The notes: generated from the sequence alone by a model not told the origin. Shown: positions 54,926 through 63,614, numbered from the stretch's first letter. The stretch is DNA of 64,000 bases from Skermanella stibiiresistens SB22 (GCF_000576635.1 NZ_AVFL01000016.1:104664-168663); one strand, 5' to 3'. Made by a program: numbers and translations.

Positions 54926-56410
54926 ATGTCGTCCCACCTGATCATCGTCGACAAAGCCTCCACCTTCAAATTCGACCGCTCCGACCTGGAGATCATCACC
55001 ACCAAGGACTACATCGCCCGACCGGAGACGATCCGGACGCGGGCACCCAAGATCGTCAACCTCAGCCGCGCCTACAGCTATCTGGGCGCCGGCTACTACT
55101 GCTCGCTGCTGGCGGAGGCGCGGTCGCACAAGGTGATCCCGTCGGTCAAGACGATCCTCGATCTCAGCCAGAAGAGCATCTACCGCTTCGCGCTGCCCGA
55201 GCTGGAGGAACTCCTGCGCCGGCGGGCCAAGCGCATGGCGCAGCCGCCGGAAGCCTCGTTCACCCTGTACAGCTTCTTCGGCAGCGCCGACGACCGCCGG
55301 TTCCAGGACCTGACGCGGCGCGCCTTCGACGTGTTCCGCTGCCCGATGCTGAAGATCCAGATCCGCCTGAAGGACGACTGGCACATCCATTCGCTCCAGC
55401 CGCTGGCGCTGGACGACCTCCGGCCCGACCAGGAGGATCACTTCCGCGCCGCGCTGGACGCCTACACCAAGGCCACGTGGCGCGAACCGACCGAGAAGGC
55501 CCCACCCCGCTACACCATGGCGCTGCTGCACGACCCGAAGGACGAGCTGCCGCCCAGCAGCGCCAAGACACTCCAGAAGTTCATCAAGGCCGGCGAGGGC
55601 CTGGGCATCGCGATCGACCTCATCGAGAAGAAGGACTATCTGCGGCTGGCGGAATATGACGCGCTGTTCATCCGCGACACCACCGCCCTGGACGACCACA
55701 CCTACCGCTTCGCCAAAAAGGCGGAGAAGGAGGGGATGGCGGTGATCGACGACCCCAACTCGATCCTGAAATGCACCAACAAGGTCTACTTGGCCGAACT
55801 GCTCCGGGCCAACAAGGTGCCGGCACCCAAGACCATCATCGTGGACAAGGCCAAGGTCGCCACGATCGAGCGGGACATCCCCTACCCCATCGTCCTGAAG
55901 ATCCCGGACGGCTCGTTCTCGCGCGGGGTCTACAAGGTGCAGAACCGGGGCGAGCTGGAGGCGACCGCCGCGACGCTGTTCGAGCAATCCGATGTGATCC
56001 TGGCACAGGAGTTCATGTACACGGAATTCGACTGGCGGGTTGGCGTGCTGAACCGGCAGCCGATCTTCGTCTGCCAATACTTGATGGCGAAGAAACACTG
56101 GCAAATCGTCAAGCATGGCAGCGATGGCCGGTTCGAGCAGGGGTCGTTCAAGACGATGCTGGTGGACGAGGCGCCGCGCGCCGTGGTGGAGATCGCGGTC
56201 AAGGCGGCGGGCCTGATCGGTAACGGTCTTTATGGAGTTGATCTGAAGCAGAACGACCGTGGGATCTTCGTCATCGAGATCAATGACAACCCCAATATTG
56301 ATACAGGCGTTGAGGATCTCAGATTAAAGGATGAATTATATAAAATTATCATTCGCGAGTTCATACGACGTTTGGACGGCAGGTCAAACGGGGAAGCCGG
56401 ACGCGGCTGA
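54926..56410 (+). CDS. RimK-family ATP-grasp ligase with RLAN domain
   Basis: The 494-residue protein combines an N-terminal RLAN domain (RimK-like ATP-grasp N-terminal; about 1-190) with a RimK-like ATP-grasp domain (about 270-480). The ATP-grasp part has 'PYPIVLKIPDGSFSRGVYKV' (Lys and Gly-rich loop for ATP), 'AQEFMYTEFDWRVGVL' and the metal-binding 'VIEINDNPNIDTGVED'. Relatives form amide bonds between an amino acid and a carboxylate, for example glutamate addition to ribosomal protein S6. The start abuts the stop of the GNAT-C39 gene, so they are co-expressed. The last 100 codons are more AT-rich than the rest. The substrate is unknown. Confidence 0.93.
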   Translation: MSSHLIIVDKASTFKFDRSDLEIITTKDYIARPETIRTRAPKIVNLSRAYSYLGAGYYCSLLAEARSHKVIPSVKTILDLSQKSIYRFALPELEELLRRRAKRMAQPPEASFTLYSFFGSADDRRFQDLTRRAFDVFRCPMLKIQIRLKDDWHIHSLQPLALDDLRPDQEDHFRAALDAYTKATWREPTEKAPPRYTMALLHDPKDELPPSSAKTLQKFIKAGEGLGIAIDLIEKKDYLRLAEYDALFIRDTTALDDHTYRFAKKAEKEGMAVIDDPNSILKCTNKVYLAELLRANKVPAPKTIIVDKAKVATIERDIPYPIVLKIPDGSFSRGVYKVQNRGELEATAATLFEQSDVILAQEFMYTEFDWRVGVLNRQPIFVCQYLMAKKHWQIVKHGSDGRFEQGSFKTMLVDEAPRAVVEIAVKAAGLIGNGLYGVDLKQNDRGIFVIEINDNPNIDTGVEDLRLKDELYKIIIREFIRRLDGRSNGEAGRG

Positions 56411-56873
56411 TCGATATACCGCTTAGTTGCACTTTCAAGACTTATTTCTTTGTAGGTCCCGATTGGAACATTCGTAAACGGCTTGCGTTGAAATCGCACA
56501 ACACCGGAGCAACCGGCCGGCACCCAGATAAGGTGCCACCTGGACACGCTCCGGATCGATGAGGCGCCCGACACCGATGCCGACCGTGACCGTATGGACT
56601 GTTCACGAAGTGACCGAGAATACGGAACCGACCGACGCGCTCCCACCGGCGCGGAGTCCGGGGAGGGCCGGCTGCCACCGGCACTCCAAGGTGGATCTCC
56701 CGCCGACGAGCGGAAGGAGACGTTCTCCACCAACCAAGACCCGGTGAGATATCGAAGCGGTTTGGACTTGCCAGTCCCTCCCGCCCAGACCTCACCCACT
56801 CCCGATCGCTTGAGGGTGTGGCGCCATTTCCCCGGAGCCGCCCTCGAAGAACAAGAGACCACTGGAGCGCACT
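56411..56873. other. Intergenic region before ECF sigma gene
   Basis: This 463-bp region contains the EcfG-type promoter at 56465-56489. If that promoter drives the sigma gene, the leader is about 375 bases. Two short plus-strand frames (62 and 114 codons) look unconstrained and I do not call them genes. Confidence 0.45.
56465..56489 (+). promoter_or_regulatory. EcfG-type promoter (GGAAC-N16-CGTT)
   Basis: GGAAC at 56465-56469 is followed after exactly 16 bases by CGTT at 56486-56489, a perfect general-stress promoter match. It points at the ECF sigma gene 385 bp downstream. No gene is seen in between. Confidence 0.7.
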
Positions 56874-57347
56874 ATGGCTTACTCGTTCGACATGGAACTA
56901 GTCAACTGCATTCCCAATCTGCAGCGTTACGCATGTAAGCTTACCCGGGACGCGTCGAGCGCCGAGGACCTGACCCAAGACTGCCTCGCGCGCGCCCTGT
57001 CCCGCTCCCACCGCTTCGAGCCGGGCACCAACATGCAGGCGTGGCTCACCACCATGCTGAAGAACCTCCACTTCAACAATCTGCAGCGCGACAAGCATGT
57101 GACCAAGGTGGAACTTTGGGATCACGCCATGTCGGTCGAACCGTCCCAGCTTTCCCGCCTCGTGTTCCGCGACGTCGACCGCGCCTTCGATAGCTTGACA
57201 CCCTGCCAGCGGAAGGTCGTCCGGTTGGTCGCGATCGAAGGTAGGCCCTACCAGGAAGCCGCCGAGAAGTTGAACGTTTCCATCGGGACCATCCGGTCAC
57301 GCTTGTGCCGGGCCCGCGAACGGCTCAACACCCTGATGGCCGCCTGA
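56874..57347 (+). CDS. ECF RNA polymerase sigma factor
   Basis: This 157-residue sigma factor has region 2 at about 8-75 ('LQRYACKLTRDASSAEDLTQDCLARAL') and region 4 at about 100-155 ('LTPCQRKVVRLVAIEGRPYQEAAEKLNVSIGTIRSRLCRARE'). The layout resembles the EcfG-like (ECF15) group used for the general stress response, though I cannot place it firmly; no phyR or typical nepR is adjacent. GGAG lies seven bases before the ATG. A perfect EcfG-type promoter lies upstream, as expected for a sigma factor that is autoregulated or under another EcfG. A small putative anti-sigma gene follows. Confidence 0.9.
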   Translation: MAYSFDMELVNCIPNLQRYACKLTRDASSAEDLTQDCLARALSRSHRFEPGTNMQAWLTTMLKNLHFNNLQRDKHVTKVELWDHAMSVEPSQLSRLVFRDVDRAFDSLTPCQRKVVRLVAIEGRPYQEAAEKLNVSIGTIRSRLCRARERLNTLMAA

Positions 57348-57683
57348 CCCCGGCCTCGCGCGGGAACAGGCTCCAGTGGACTCCAGGTGCCGATGACCGG
57401 AGGCGCGCCCGCCGCGCCTCCGGTCCCAAGCTTCCGGTAGGAACAAGGAGAGGGGCAATCTTGTTTAGCACCCGACGCCACGATTGCTGCCGGTTCAACC
57501 CTTTTTCATGCTTGCCGGGAGGTCGCGATCCGCTAACCCGTTGCGGATATCCGGTTGTTTAGCGTAAATGGCATGAAAGTGCTCGACCGTCTCAAGAGTG
57601 CCCACGGATCACAGGAGACCGCCTGCTTCGGTTTGTTCCCGTTGCGGGGTGAACCGCCCCTAGTAGCGCCGGGATGTACATCA
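57348..57683. other. Intergenic region before anti-sigma gene
   Basis: This 336-bp region separates the sigma and putative anti-sigma genes. It contains a weaker EcfG-like site, GGAAC (57440-57444), 17 bases, then TGTT (57462-57465). No terminator hairpin or gene is evident. Confidence 0.45.
57440..57465 (+). promoter_or_regulatory. EcfG-like promoter (GGAAC-N17-TGTT)
   Basis: GGAAC at 57440-57444 is followed after 17 bases by TGTT, one base from the consensus CGTT. It lies 218 bp before the putative anti-sigma gene. It may also be a chance match. Confidence 0.4.
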
Positions 57684-57917
57684 ATGAAGCGACTGACGAT
57701 GAGCGACATCAACGCCTATCTTGATGGCGCGCTGAACGACGAGGAGAAGAAGGAGGTGGAGTTGGTCATCAAGACCGATGTCGAGGCCGCCGCCCTGCTC
57801 CAGCAATATCGTCAGCATGTTCAGGAACTTCACCGCATCTATGACGGCGTCTTGAACGAGCCGGTTCCCGAGAGGATGCTTGATCTACTTCGCCGCCGCC
57901 GATCCGAGTCCGACTGA
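57684..57917 (+). CDS. Small putative anti-sigma factor
   Basis: The 77-residue protein begins 'MKRLTMSDINAYLDGALND', like the N-terminal cytosolic part of anti-sigma factors, and ends 'YDGVLNEPVPERMLDLLRRR', close to the C-terminal helix of NepR-type anti-sigma factors. It has no membrane segment or zinc site. Helices are predicted throughout. It lies 336 bp after the ECF sigma gene. I favour an anti-sigma role, but the NepR likeness could reflect the shared 'EPVPERL' motif seen in both groups. The longer frame to 57555 is unlikely because conservation starts at 57684 or 57699. Confidence 0.7.
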   Translation: MKRLTMSDINAYLDGALNDEEKKEVELVIKTDVEAAALLQQYRQHVQELHRIYDGVLNEPVPERMLDLLRRRRSESD

Positions 57918-58035
57918 TCCGACGTTCGCCGGCCTAGGGCAAATCATGGGTCCGACCATCCGCGCGGAGGAACCCGCGCTGGCGCGCCGCGTTGTTGTTC
58001 CTTGATCCACCACCCAGGAACGACAGGCGCCTTGA

Positions 58036-59520
58036 ATGCCGTTGCCGCCAAAGAAGAAAGAACGCCGGGAACTGATCGGCCCCGTCCTGCATTTCCGGGG
58101 CGTCCAAGGTGACCGCTGGCGGATCTCCGCCCTATTCGTCCTCACGGGAGCCGCCGAACCGCCCGACATGGAGGTGGACGGCGTGTTGCTTCCCGCTCCC
58201 GCTCGACACATCGCGACACTCGATGACCGGCATGTCTGGCGCTGGGAGTTCGCCGTTCCTCGTGCTGCCGCCGAGAGCCGCGTCGGCTTCGGGTTCGCTG
58301 GCGGTGACCACTGGTACATGACGGTGCCGGGGACCGACGAGGCACCCAGGATCGCCTATACGGCGTGCAATGGCACTGAGGACGAATCAGTCTTCAGCCA
58401 AGGCAATCCCCCCCGCAACGCGCGCTGGGGCGACCTCAACGCCCGGCACCGCTCCCTGCCTTTCCATCTGCTGCTCCATGGCGGCGACCAGCTCTACGCC
58501 GACGCCGTTTGGACGGACTGTCCAACCCTGGAGGCCTGGCGATCCCTGTCGTCGCAGGACCAGCTGGAGGCACCCTTCACCGAGGAGATGGCGGGGCAAG
58601 CCGAGAGGTTCTACTTCGACCTGTATTGTCGCCAATGGAGTCAGGCCGAGGCGGCGGCCCTGCTCTCCACCGTGCCCTCCATCATGATGTGGGATGATCA
58701 CGACATCTTCGACGGGTGGGGCTCGCATCCGGACGACCAACGGAACTGCGCCGTGTTCCAGGGACTCCACGATGTGGCGCGGCGCGCTTTCGCCTTGTTC
58801 CAACTGGGCTGCGCGGTGGAGGATCCCGCCGACTGCGTCTGGGGCGCCGCCACCGGCACCTTCACCCAGGGGTTCCGGATCGGAAATCTCGGTATCTTCG
58901 CGCCCGACCTACGGACGGAACGTAGTCAGAGCCGCGTGATGGGCGAGGACACCTGGGGTTTGCTGCCGGGCTGGCTGGATCGATTCACCGGGTGCGACCA
59001 CCTGCTGTTCATGTCGAGCGTGCCGATGGTGTTCGCCAACCTCCACATGGTCGAACGCCTGGTCAACCTGCTGCCCGGCCAAGCGTCGATGGAGGACGAT
59101 CTGCGCGACCAATGGCGCAGCTACGTCCATGAAAAGGAGTACCATCGCCTTATCACGCTACTGGGAGACATCGCCCGGGAGCGCGGCATGCGGATCACCT
59201 TCCTCTCGGGTGAGATCCATCTGGGCGCCTGTGGTGTGATCCGCGGCTCCGGCTACGATCTTTGGCAGCTGACATCGTCCGGCATCGTGCATCCCGCCCC
59301 GTCCAAGCTCTACGCGGGGATCCTCGAACGCCTCAGCCGGGGACGGGAGACGATCGCCACGGGGACGACATTGGAAATGCTCCCCTTCCCCGAAACCGGA
59401 CGGCGCTATATCAGGGCCCGCAACTGGCTCGCGCTTCACTTCGATGAGGATCGGCGGCTGAACGCGCGGTGGCACGTGGAAGGCGCCGCGGAAGCCCTGA
59501 CCCGCGTCGTCCAGGTCTAG
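58036..59520 (+). CDS. PhoD-like alkaline phosphatase D family protein
   Basis: The 494-residue protein is a PhoD-like metallophosphoesterase. Metal-binding motifs are 'LLHGGDQLYAD', 'MMWDDHDIFDGWGS' and 'FLSGEIHLG'. There is no signal peptide, so it is cytosolic, unlike classical PhoD. No Pho box precedes it, so it may not belong to the phosphate regulon. AGG lies about nine bases before the ATG at 58036. Its substrate is unknown; relatives hydrolyse phosphodiesters. Confidence 0.88.
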   Translation: MPLPPKKKERRELIGPVLHFRGVQGDRWRISALFVLTGAAEPPDMEVDGVLLPAPARHIATLDDRHVWRWEFAVPRAAAESRVGFGFAGGDHWYMTVPGTDEAPRIAYTACNGTEDESVFSQGNPPRNARWGDLNARHRSLPFHLLLHGGDQLYADAVWTDCPTLEAWRSLSSQDQLEAPFTEEMAGQAERFYFDLYCRQWSQAEAAALLSTVPSIMMWDDHDIFDGWGSHPDDQRNCAVFQGLHDVARRAFALFQLGCAVEDPADCVWGAATGTFTQGFRIGNLGIFAPDLRTERSQSRVMGEDTWGLLPGWLDRFTGCDHLLFMSSVPMVFANLHMVERLVNLLPGQASMEDDLRDQWRSYVHEKEYHRLITLLGDIARERGMRITFLSGEIHLGACGVIRGSGYDLWQLTSSGIVHPAPSKLYAGILERLSRGRETIATGTTLEMLPFPETGRRYIRARNWLALHFDEDRRLNARWHVEGAAEALTRVVQV

Positions 59521-59540
59521 AGGGTCTAAGCCGGGAGAGT

Positions 59541-60893
59541 CTAAGCCGGGAGGCGCGCCGCGAAAACCAAACCGGGGACCGGCTGGCCCTTTTCCCAGCG
59601 GGGCACGGCGTCCTCCATCACGATGATCTCCAACCCGGCCTCCACCGCCATGCGTCTGAGATAGGCCGGGCTATGGGCGAACCGGCGCGATGGGCCCAAG
59701 GCGAAGCCGTCGCCGTCGCACCGCTCCGTCGAGGCGCAGAACAGGCCACCCGGCTTCAACGCGGCGGCGGCGGCGATCATGACCGGGCCGAGTTCCCCCA
59801 CATAGACGAGGACATCGGCCGCGATGACGAGATCCCAGGCGTGGGCCTCGCGCGCGAGGACAGCCGTCAACTCGCCGACCTGGAGATCGTCGTAGACGCC
59901 GCGGCGCCGGGCCTTCTCCACCATGCGCGGGGCCAGATCGGAGCCATGCAGGCGCCCCGCCATCGACCGGAAGGCGACGCCCGCCAGCCCCGTGCCACAA
60001 CCGACATCGAGCACGTCCAAGCCGGCGGCGTCCGCGCCGAGGAGTTGGTCGACCATGGCGCGCAGTGTCTGGGGCGCCTGATACTTGAGTCGGATCGTGA
60101 GATCCTCGTCGAACCGCTCGGCATACCGATCGAACAGGGCGCGGACATAGGCCTGCGACATCGTCTCGGTCGTATCGCCCTCCACGCTGGCGATCAGGAC
60201 GGCCACGCCGCGCCGATCGTCGGGGTCGGCGTCGAGACAGCGGCGCCACGCGCCGAGCGCCTTGTCCCGCTCTCCCAGGTCGAGCCACGCCTTGCCGAGC
60301 GTGAACACCCCCGCGGCGTAATCGGGTAGACGGCGCAGAATGGGCTGGAGCGTCTCGACGGCGGCGAGCGGATCGCCGGAGACCACCAGCGCCTCGGCCA
60401 GTTCGACGGCGGTATCCGGGTCGCCGGCATCCAGGAACAAAGCCTCGCGGAAATTATCGAGGGCTTCCAGGGGTTGCCCGACGGCGACGCGCAACCGAGC
60501 CATCGCCCTGTGCGCCGCCGCGCTGTCAGGCCGCCGCTCCAGCAGTTCCCGCCACACCTCGATCGCCGCGTCGGCGTCGCCCGAGCGGACCAGCGCGTCG
60601 GACAGGCTGACCCGCCATTCCATGCGACCCTGTTCGATCGCCAGCGCGGCGCGGAAGGCCTCGGCCGCCTCGGCCCAGCGACCGGCGTCGGCGAGCAGGT
60701 CGGCCAAGGCCCCGCGCGCGTCAGCGGCCAGCGGATCGATATCCAATGCCGCACGGAAGCTGGCCTCAGCCGTGGCGGCGTCGCCAGCGTCCCGAAAGGC
60801 GAGTCCCGACGCCAGCGCCATCTCGACGGCCGTGACGATGGCGACATCGATGTCGCCCTGAGCAAGCTGATCGGGCAAGATTGGTAAACCCAT
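59541..60893 (-). CDS. TPR-repeat methyltransferase
   Basis: This 450-residue protein has about six tetratricopeptide repeats in residues 20-235 ('AEASFRAALDIDPLAADARGALADLLADAG' type, read in pieces) and a class I SAM-dependent methyltransferase domain at about 265-445, with 'LDVLDVGCGTGLAGVAF' for SAM binding. Such fusions methylate a protein or small molecule bound through the repeats; the target is unknown. The frame extends to 60935, but I use the ATG at 60893; neither has a strong ribosome binding site. Confidence 0.85.
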   Translation of the reverse strand: MGLPILPDQLAQGDIDVAIVTAVEMALASGLAFRDAGDAATAEASFRAALDIDPLAADARGALADLLADAGRWAEAAEAFRAALAIEQGRMEWRVSLSDALVRSGDADAAIEVWRELLERRPDSAAAHRAMARLRVAVGQPLEALDNFREALFLDAGDPDTAVELAEALVVSGDPLAAVETLQPILRRLPDYAAGVFTLGKAWLDLGERDKALGAWRRCLDADPDDRRGVAVLIASVEGDTTETMSQAYVRALFDRYAERFDEDLTIRLKYQAPQTLRAMVDQLLGADAAGLDVLDVGCGTGLAGVAFRSMAGRLHGSDLAPRMVEKARRRGVYDDLQVGELTAVLAREAHAWDLVIAADVLVYVGELGPVMIAAAAALKPGGLFCASTERCDGDGFALGPSRRFAHSPAYLRRMAVEAGLEIIVMEDAVPRWEKGQPVPGLVFAARLPA

Positions 60894-61212
60894 GAAAGGC
60901 CAGGAGCCATGTATCCAAATGGATATGCCGCACATTCACCGATGGGTCAATCCGGCTTTTTCACCACCACTATTTAGCTTTGATTCCATCGCGGCTTGTG
61001 CGGCCCGGTTTCTCCCGCTTTACGGGTCCGAGTTACATAGGAGTTGACGTTTCGAGGAAAATCTGTGAAACATCCTTACGAATGCCGCGTGTCGCATTCG
61101 AAACTCAAGCCAGGAGGCGGTCGCCGTACCGGTATCGGCGGCCGGTGAATAAATCCGTGCAAGGGGCACGGTGCCAGCGCGCAAGCTGGTGCGACGAGGG
61201 GGAAGATGGACA
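60894..61212. other. Divergent intergenic region
   Basis: This 319-bp region separates the TPR-methyltransferase and lytic transglycosylase genes. It is AT-richer around 60940-61080. I see no clear promoter or operator. Confidence 0.4.
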
Positions 61213-61866
61213 ATGCGGGCACTTGGCCGGCTATCGAGCATCCGGTGCATGGGTCTTTTCGCCACCATGATGGCGGCGGGACTGAGCTTCATCCCCTTGG
61301 GCACGGCGCGAGCGGACAGTTGCACCGGTCATGTCCTTGAAGCGGAACAGGAACTCGGCATTCCCCGGGGGTTGCTCCTGTCGATCGCCTTGGTCGAAAG
61401 CGGCCAGGATGGCATTCCCCAACCTTTCGCGATGAACCTGGACGGCAAATCCGTCTATTCCGACACGGCTGACGAAGCCAAGGGCCACCTGATCGACCGG
61501 CAAGGGCGGGTACGCCAAAACGCCACCGTCGGCTGCATGCAGCTCTCCGTCCAGCATCACCGGGCCAATTTCCGCCCGGTCGAGCGCATCCTCGACCCCG
61601 CCGCCAATGTTTGGTACGCCGCCCGCTACCTCAAGCGCCTGCGCGCCGACAGCGGCAGCTGGAGCGTGGCCGTCGCCCGGTACAATGGTGGCAGCCGGTC
61701 GCAGCAGCGCGACTACACCTGCAAGATCCACCAGAACCTGGAAAGCCTCGACCGGAACAGCGCCGCCTTGCTGGATGGCGCCCGCTGCGCCCGCCAGGGC
61801 GATCCCGCCATCGCTCCGGAGACGCGCCGTGCCTTCCGCCGCGCCCAGGTCGCCGACCAAGGCTAG
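61213..61866 (+). CDS. Lytic transglycosylase-like protein (SLT domain)
   Basis: The 217-residue protein has a signal peptide (hydrophobic 11-33, cleavage near 'ARADS') and an SLT-type lysozyme-like domain that cuts peptidoglycan. The catalytic Glu62 is in 'LSIALVESGQ'; 'TVGCMQLSVQHH' and 'AARYLKRLRADSGSW', 'VARYNGG' complete the fold. GGGGGAAGA lies upstream of the ATG at 61213, preferred over an in-frame start at 61171. Two or more Cys suggest a disulfide. It should act in the periplasm. Confidence 0.88.
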   Translation: MRALGRLSSIRCMGLFATMMAAGLSFIPLGTARADSCTGHVLEAEQELGIPRGLLLSIALVESGQDGIPQPFAMNLDGKSVYSDTADEAKGHLIDRQGRVRQNATVGCMQLSVQHHRANFRPVERILDPAANVWYAARYLKRLRADSGSWSVAVARYNGGSRSQQRDYTCKIHQNLESLDRNSAALLDGARCARQGDPAIAPETRRAFRRAQVADQG

Positions 61867-61941
61867 GCAGGTCCGCCCATCGAGGGCGGCCGGTTCTAAA
61901 AGGCTAGTCTGGCGTCGCTCCAGGCGCTAGATGATCGTCCC

Positions 61942-62787
61942 ATGAACTACCGCCACATCTACCACGCGGGCAGCTTCACCGATGTGATGAAGCACGCCGT
62001 CGTCGCCATGATCCTGAGCCGGCTCGGCTCCAAGGAAACTCCCTATTGCGTGCTCGACACCCATGCCGGGATCGGGCGCTACGACCTGACCTCGGCGCAA
62101 GCAAGCAAGACCGGTGAGCACCTGGGTGGCATCACCCGCGTCATGGCTGGAGCGGAGACGTTGCCGGCGGCACTGGAGCCCTACCTCAAAGCGATCCGCG
62201 ATCTCAACCTAGGGTCAGGCGGTGCTTTGCGCTGGTATCCGGGTTCGCCGAGGTTGGCCCGGATGCTGATGCGCCCGTCCGACCGCCTGCTGCTGGCGGA
62301 GTTGCACCCCGAGGATGTCGAAACCTTGCGGGCGGAGTTCTCGCGCGACCGCAACACCAGCGTCCAGCACATCGATGGCTATCGCGCCATCAGGGCCCAT
62401 CTACCGCTCAAGGAGCGGCGGGGCTTGGTGCTGATCGATCCACCCTTCGAGGTGACCGACGAGTTCGAGCGGATGGCCGACGCGCTGCTGATGGGCCATG
62501 GCAAATGGCCCACCGGCATCTTCGCGCTATGGTACCCGATCAAGGAACGACCCGCCGTGTGGCGCTTCCATGAGGCGATCGAACGGTCCGGCATCCGCAA
62601 GGTGCTGATCGCCGAACTGACGGTCCACGATGAGGACACGCATATGCGGCTCAACGGCTGCGGCATGCTGATCGTCAACCCGCCTTGGCAACTCGACAAG
62701 GATCTGGAGACGGTGCTGCCGGCGCTCCACGCGGCGCTGGGCGCCCGCGCCGGTGGCGGCAAGATCGAGTGGCTGGTGCCGGAATAA
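61942..62787 (+). CDS. rlmJ: 23S rRNA (adenine2030-N6)-methyltransferase
   Basis: RlmJ methylates A2030 of 23S rRNA using SAM. The 281-residue protein matches the family from the N-terminal 'MNYRHIYHAGSFTDVMKH' to the catalytic 'LVLIDPPFE' (DPPF motif) at about residue 168. Length is normal. It stands alone on the plus strand, convergent with the phasin gene. Confidence 0.95.
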   Translation: MNYRHIYHAGSFTDVMKHAVVAMILSRLGSKETPYCVLDTHAGIGRYDLTSAQASKTGEHLGGITRVMAGAETLPAALEPYLKAIRDLNLGSGGALRWYPGSPRLARMLMRPSDRLLLAELHPEDVETLRAEFSRDRNTSVQHIDGYRAIRAHLPLKERRGLVLIDPPFEVTDEFERMADALLMGHGKWPTGIFALWYPIKERPAVWRFHEAIERSGIRKVLIAELTVHDEDTHMRLNGCGMLIVNPPWQLDKDLETVLPALHAALGARAGGGKIEWLVPE

Positions 62788-62803
62788 GGCGCGCACGGCA
62801 AAA

Positions 62804-62831
62804 CGCCGGGGCTCCCAGCGGAACCCCGGCG
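62804..62831. terminator. Hairpin between convergent genes
   Basis: An 8-bp GC stem (62804-62811 with 62824-62831) with a 12-base loop lies between the ends of rlmJ and the phasin gene. There is no T-run, so it is a weak terminator at best. Confidence 0.5.
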
Positions 62832-62862
62832 CTCGCCAGTCCGGACGAAGGTAAGCGGGTTG

Positions 62863-63546
62863 TCAGGCGCTCTTGAGCACCTGTTGCTTGACCTGCCCAT
62901 TGATGCGCTTGGCGGCGTCGTTGGCGACGCGGGCCGTCACTTCGGATACCTTGACGCTGCTGTTGAGCAGAAGCTCGACCTCGGCGTTGACCAGATCGCT
63001 CTGGGCGGCGATGAGATCCTGCATAGTCCGGGCGCGCATGATCGTGTTCATGCCGTCGATGTTACGCTGCATGGCCGACTGGGAGTAGCTGACCCACTCG
63101 CGCATCACCGATTGGAAACCCTCGGCGAGGACGGAACTGGCCTGCATCATGACTTCCAGGTTCTGCTGGGCGCGCTTGCCGACTTCCTCGGAAGCCTTGG
63201 CCTGCATGCTGAAAACCTGGCCGAGCCGCTGGGTTGACTGGTCGGCGACCTGACGGGCGGCGCCAGCGGCCTCCTCGGTCATCTTGGTGACGGTCTCGGT
63301 CGTCTTGGCGGCGACTTGCTTGCCGACTTCCAGACCACGCTTGGTGTTCTCAGCACCCTGATCGACCGCCTTCTGGGTGGCCTCGGCTGCCTTGTCCGCG
63401 GTCTTCTCGGTCACGTCGGCTGCGTCGCGGGCGACCTTCTTGCCGGTATCGGCGGCCTCGTTGGCGGCGGCGCGGGTGGTCTTCACAGCATCCTCACCAG
63501 CGTCCTTCACGGTGCGAGTGGTGGTGGTGTCCTTATCGGTCGCCAT
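62863..63546 (-). CDS. Phasin family protein
   Basis: Phasins coat polyhydroxyalkanoate granules. The 227-residue protein has a phasin domain at about 95-215 ('VFSMQAKASEEVGKRAQQNLEVM', 'EWVSYSQSAMQRN', 'DLIAAQSDLVNAEVELLLN' in parts). Residues 20-90 are a Lys/Ala/Glu/Asp-rich stretch with 11-residue periodic 'AADVTEKTADKAAEATQKA' units, resembling LEA proteins, and may form an amphipathic helix. GAGGAGA before the ATG at 63546 decides the start over 63594. A CtrA-like site lies 53 bp upstream. No pha synthesis gene is in the window. Confidence 0.9.
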   Translation of the reverse strand: MATDKDTTTTRTVKDAGEDAVKTTRAAANEAADTGKKVARDAADVTEKTADKAAEATQKAVDQGAENTKRGLEVGKQVAAKTTETVTKMTEEAAGAARQVADQSTQRLGQVFSMQAKASEEVGKRAQQNLEVMMQASSVLAEGFQSVMREWVSYSQSAMQRNIDGMNTIMRARTMQDLIAAQSDLVNAEVELLLNSSVKVSEVTARVANDAAKRINGQVKQQVLKSA

Positions 63547-63598
63547 CGTGTTCTCCTCAGCTATCGCTTCCGGTCCGAGCCTCGGCCCCGACACGGTA

Positions 63599-63614
63599 TT
63601 AACGCTTTATTAAC
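63599..63614. promoter_or_regulatory. CtrA-like box (TTAA-N7-TTAAC)
   Basis: TTAA at 63599-63602 and TTAAC at 63610-63614 are separated by seven bases, the consensus of the cell-cycle regulator CtrA in alphaproteobacteria. It is 53 bp upstream of the phasin ATG. AT-rich spacer sequence could produce it by chance. Confidence 0.45.

Noticed and set aside
58017..58043. GGAAC followed by CGTT near the PhoD-like gene start
   Set aside because: The spacing is 18 bases, outside the 16-17 of EcfG promoters, and the CGTT is inside the coding sequence.
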